Below the pieces are notes generated by a model that searched no databases, was not told the DNA's origin, and saw only the letters and a list, made by a program, of their open reading frames with translations. Below are positions 5,156 to 6,456 of a stretch of 6,456 nucleotides of DNA, in pieces (position 1 is the first letter of the stretch; every line of letters starts with the position of its first letter). The translations under genes were made by a program, and so were the position numbers. The stretch is from Chloroflexia bacterium. GTDB taxonomy: Bacteria > Chloroflexota > Chloroflexia > Thermomicrobiales > UBA6265. The DNA lies in NCBI GenBank assembly GCA_013694885.1, contig JACDBO010000411.1, positions 1 through 6,456 of the forward strand. The letters run 5' to 3'.

Positions 5156-6196
5156 GTGATTATTGTGATGAAGCCAGGGAGCGGCCAGGAGCTAATCGAC
5201 CCGGTGATCGAGCGGGTGCGCGAGCTGGGTCTCAACGTTCACCTGAGCGCCGGCGAGGAGCGGACGATCATCGGGGTGGTCGGTCTGCCACTGCCGCCGA
5301 CGCTGGACGAGATGCTCGAGGTCTACCCCGGTGTCGAGCAGGTGGTCCGCGTGACCAAGAAGTTCAAGCTGGCCGGCTGGGACTTTCATCCGAACAAGAC
5401 CGTGTTCCAGGTCGGCGAGGCGACCATCGGTGGGGACGAGGTGACGCTGATCGCCGGGCCGTGCTCGGTCGAGAGCGAGGAGCAGACGCTTGAGACGGCG
5501 CGGGCGGTGCGCGCCGCGGGCGCCACGCTGCTGCGGGGCGGCGCCTACAAGCCGCGCACCTCGCCGTACGAGTTCCGGGGGCTGGGCGAGCGTGGTCTGG
5601 AGATTCTGGCGGCGGCGCGGGAAGAGACGGGGCTGGGGATCATCACCGAAGTGATGACGCCGGGCGATGTCGAAACAGTCGGCCGGTACACCGACATCTT
5701 CCAGATCGGCGCCCGCAACTGCCAGAACTACCTGCTGCTCGAGGAAGTGGGCAAGGCCGGCAAGCCGGTGATGCTCAAGCGCGGACTCTCGATGATGATC
5801 GAGGAGTGGTTGCTGGCGGCCGAGTACGTGATGGCGCAGGGCAACCCGGACGTGATCCTGTGCGAGCGCGGTATCCGCACCTTCGAGACGGCGACGCGCA
5901 ACACGCTCGACGTCAGCGCGGTACCGGTGGTGCAGAGCCTGTCGCACCTGCCGGTCTTCGTCGACCCGAGCCACGCCGCCGGCAAGCGCCCGTTCGTCGC
6001 CCCGCTGGCGCTGGCGGCGGTGGCGGCTGGGGCGGACGGGCTGATCGTCGAGGTCCACCCCAACCCGGACCACGCCCTGTCGGACGGCGCCCAGTCGCTC
6101 GATTTCGCCGAGTTCCGCGAACTGACGCCGCGCCTCGCCGCCGTGGCCAACGCCATCGGCCGATCGCTGCCGGTGCCGGAGGGCGTGTCGGTCTAA
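5156..6196 (+). CDS. aroF: 3-deoxy-7-phosphoheptulonate (DAHP) synthase, type I-beta with regulatory domain
   Basis: Condenses phosphoenolpyruvate with erythrose 4-phosphate to DAHP, the first step of the shikimate pathway. The 346-residue protein has the Thermotoga-like design: an N-terminal ferredoxin-like/ACT-like domain (about 1-70, starting MIIVMKPG), then the catalytic TIM barrel. Visible catalytic motifs are AGPCSVES with metal ligand Cys103, GGAYKPRTSPYEFRG (128-142) with PEP-binding Lys132, QIGARNCQNYLLL (183-195), PVMLKRG (204-210), CERGIRTFE (236-244), VDPSHAAGKR with His273, and VEVHPNP...ALSDGAQSL with Glu299 and Asp310. All four metal ligands are present. In T. maritima the N-terminal domain mediates feedback inhibition by Tyr and Phe; the same is likely here. 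Its pairing with aroH links pathway entry to the Phe/Tyr branch point. GTG 5156 is supported by an AAAGGAG site. Confidence 0.96.
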   Translation: MIIVMKPGSGQELIDPVIERVRELGLNVHLSAGEERTIIGVVGLPLPPTLDEMLEVYPGVEQVVRVTKKFKLAGWDFHPNKTVFQVGEATIGGDEVTLIAGPCSVESEEQTLETARAVRAAGATLLRGGAYKPRTSPYEFRGLGERGLEILAAAREETGLGIITEVMTPGDVETVGRYTDIFQIGARNCQNYLLLEEVGKAGKPVMLKRGLSMMIEEWLLAAEYVMAQGNPDVILCERGIRTFETATRNTLDVSAVPVVQSLSHLPVFVDPSHAAGKRPFVAPLALAAVAAGADGLIVEVHPNPDHALSDGAQSLDFAEFRELTPRLAAVANAIGRSLPVPEGVSV

Positions 6197-6283
6197 GCGC
6201 GACCGGGAACGTGTCGATTTTCGATTGCCGGGGCAGATGGCATCCGCCCATCGACCGAGTTTGATCGATCAGTCTCCCAGCGG

Positions 6284-6310
6284 GTAGGGGCGCACGGCGT
6301 GCGCCCCTAC
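6284..6310. repeat. Perfect 12-bp inverted repeat downstream of aroF
   Basis: GTAGGGGCGCAC (6284-6295) and GTGCGCCCCTAC (6299-6310) form a perfect 12-bp stem with a GGC loop. No T-run follows, so it is not a classical terminator, although it could stop or stabilise the aroF transcript. Similar GTAGGGGCG...CGCCCCTAC palindromes are, from memory, common dispersed repeats in several bacterial genomes. GATCGATCAG (6263-6272) and GATCGATGAG (6311-6320) flank it as near-identical direct repeats. Confidence 0.7.
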
Positions 6311-6320
6311 GATCGATGAG

Positions 6321-6456
6321 CGCTTATGCACACCGCTCCAACCCGAAGTATTCACGTATTGCCTTCGATCAGCCACCCTCTCCGGCCGGATTGCGCCGAG
6401 ATGTTGACGAGGGTTACACACGATAGGTCGCTCCTTGCCGCATGATGGAGAAGGGC
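6321..6456. other. Right-edge DNA without a supported gene
   Basis: No convincing coding region is seen. On the - strand an open frame enters from the right edge and stops at 6352-6354 after 34 codons; an adjacent frame reads AIREYFGLERCA before a stop at 6324-6326 but has in-frame stops upstream. This may be the decayed end of a gene beyond the window or chance. On the + strand, ATG codons at 6442 and 6445 have no ribosome binding site. Confidence 0.3.

Noticed and set aside
6404..6427. TTGACG...GATAGG as a rightward promoter at the window edge
   Set aside because: Spacing of 12 bp and weak -10; no gene with a ribosome binding site follows within the window.

Overview
The window is GC-rich chromosomal DNA from a bacterium. 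GTG starts, a 4-base trpB/trpA overlap, an AroH-type chorismate mutase next to a type I-beta (Thermotoga-like) DAHP synthase, and GC-rich intergenic hairpins together suggest a thermophile-like or Chloroflexota (Thermomicrobia) lineage. That placement is inference; no rRNA or other marker gene is present. All five protein-coding genes are on the + strand.

Layout: (1) Positions 1-446 carry no gene. They hold what looks like a one-spacer type I-E CRISPR mini-array read on the - strand: a near-canonical 29-nt repeat at 150-178, a 32-nt spacer, and a degenerate second repeat around 88-117. A leftward promoter (TTGACA, 17 bp, TATGGT) sits in the presumed leader. No cas gene is visible. (2) 447-2539 is trpB-trpA, the two subunits of tryptophan synthase, translationally coupled. 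(3) 2540-2732 is a gap with two compact hairpins. (4) 2733-4304 is a two-domain GH3 beta-N-acetylhexosaminidase of the NagZ type. (5) 4305-4642 is a gap with a strong intrinsic terminator, whose repeated left arm allows an alternative fold, and a REP-like repeat. (6) 4643-6196 is aroH-aroF: chorismate mutase and DAHP synthase with an N-terminal regulatory domain. (7) 6197-6456 is a gap with a perfect 12-bp inverted repeat and no convincing gene.

Metabolically, AroF makes the first committed step of the shikimate pathway, AroH diverts chorismate to prephenate for Phe/Tyr, and TrpBA completes the competing Trp branch. The cluster therefore holds the entry point and pieces of both branches of aromatic amino-acid synthesis, interrupted by a cell-wall-recycling type glycosidase. 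The other trp genes, tyrA and pheA are not in the window.

The least ordinary part is the left flank: an isolated, cas-less CRISPR unit that appears to have its own promoter, lying head-to-head with the trpBA operon.
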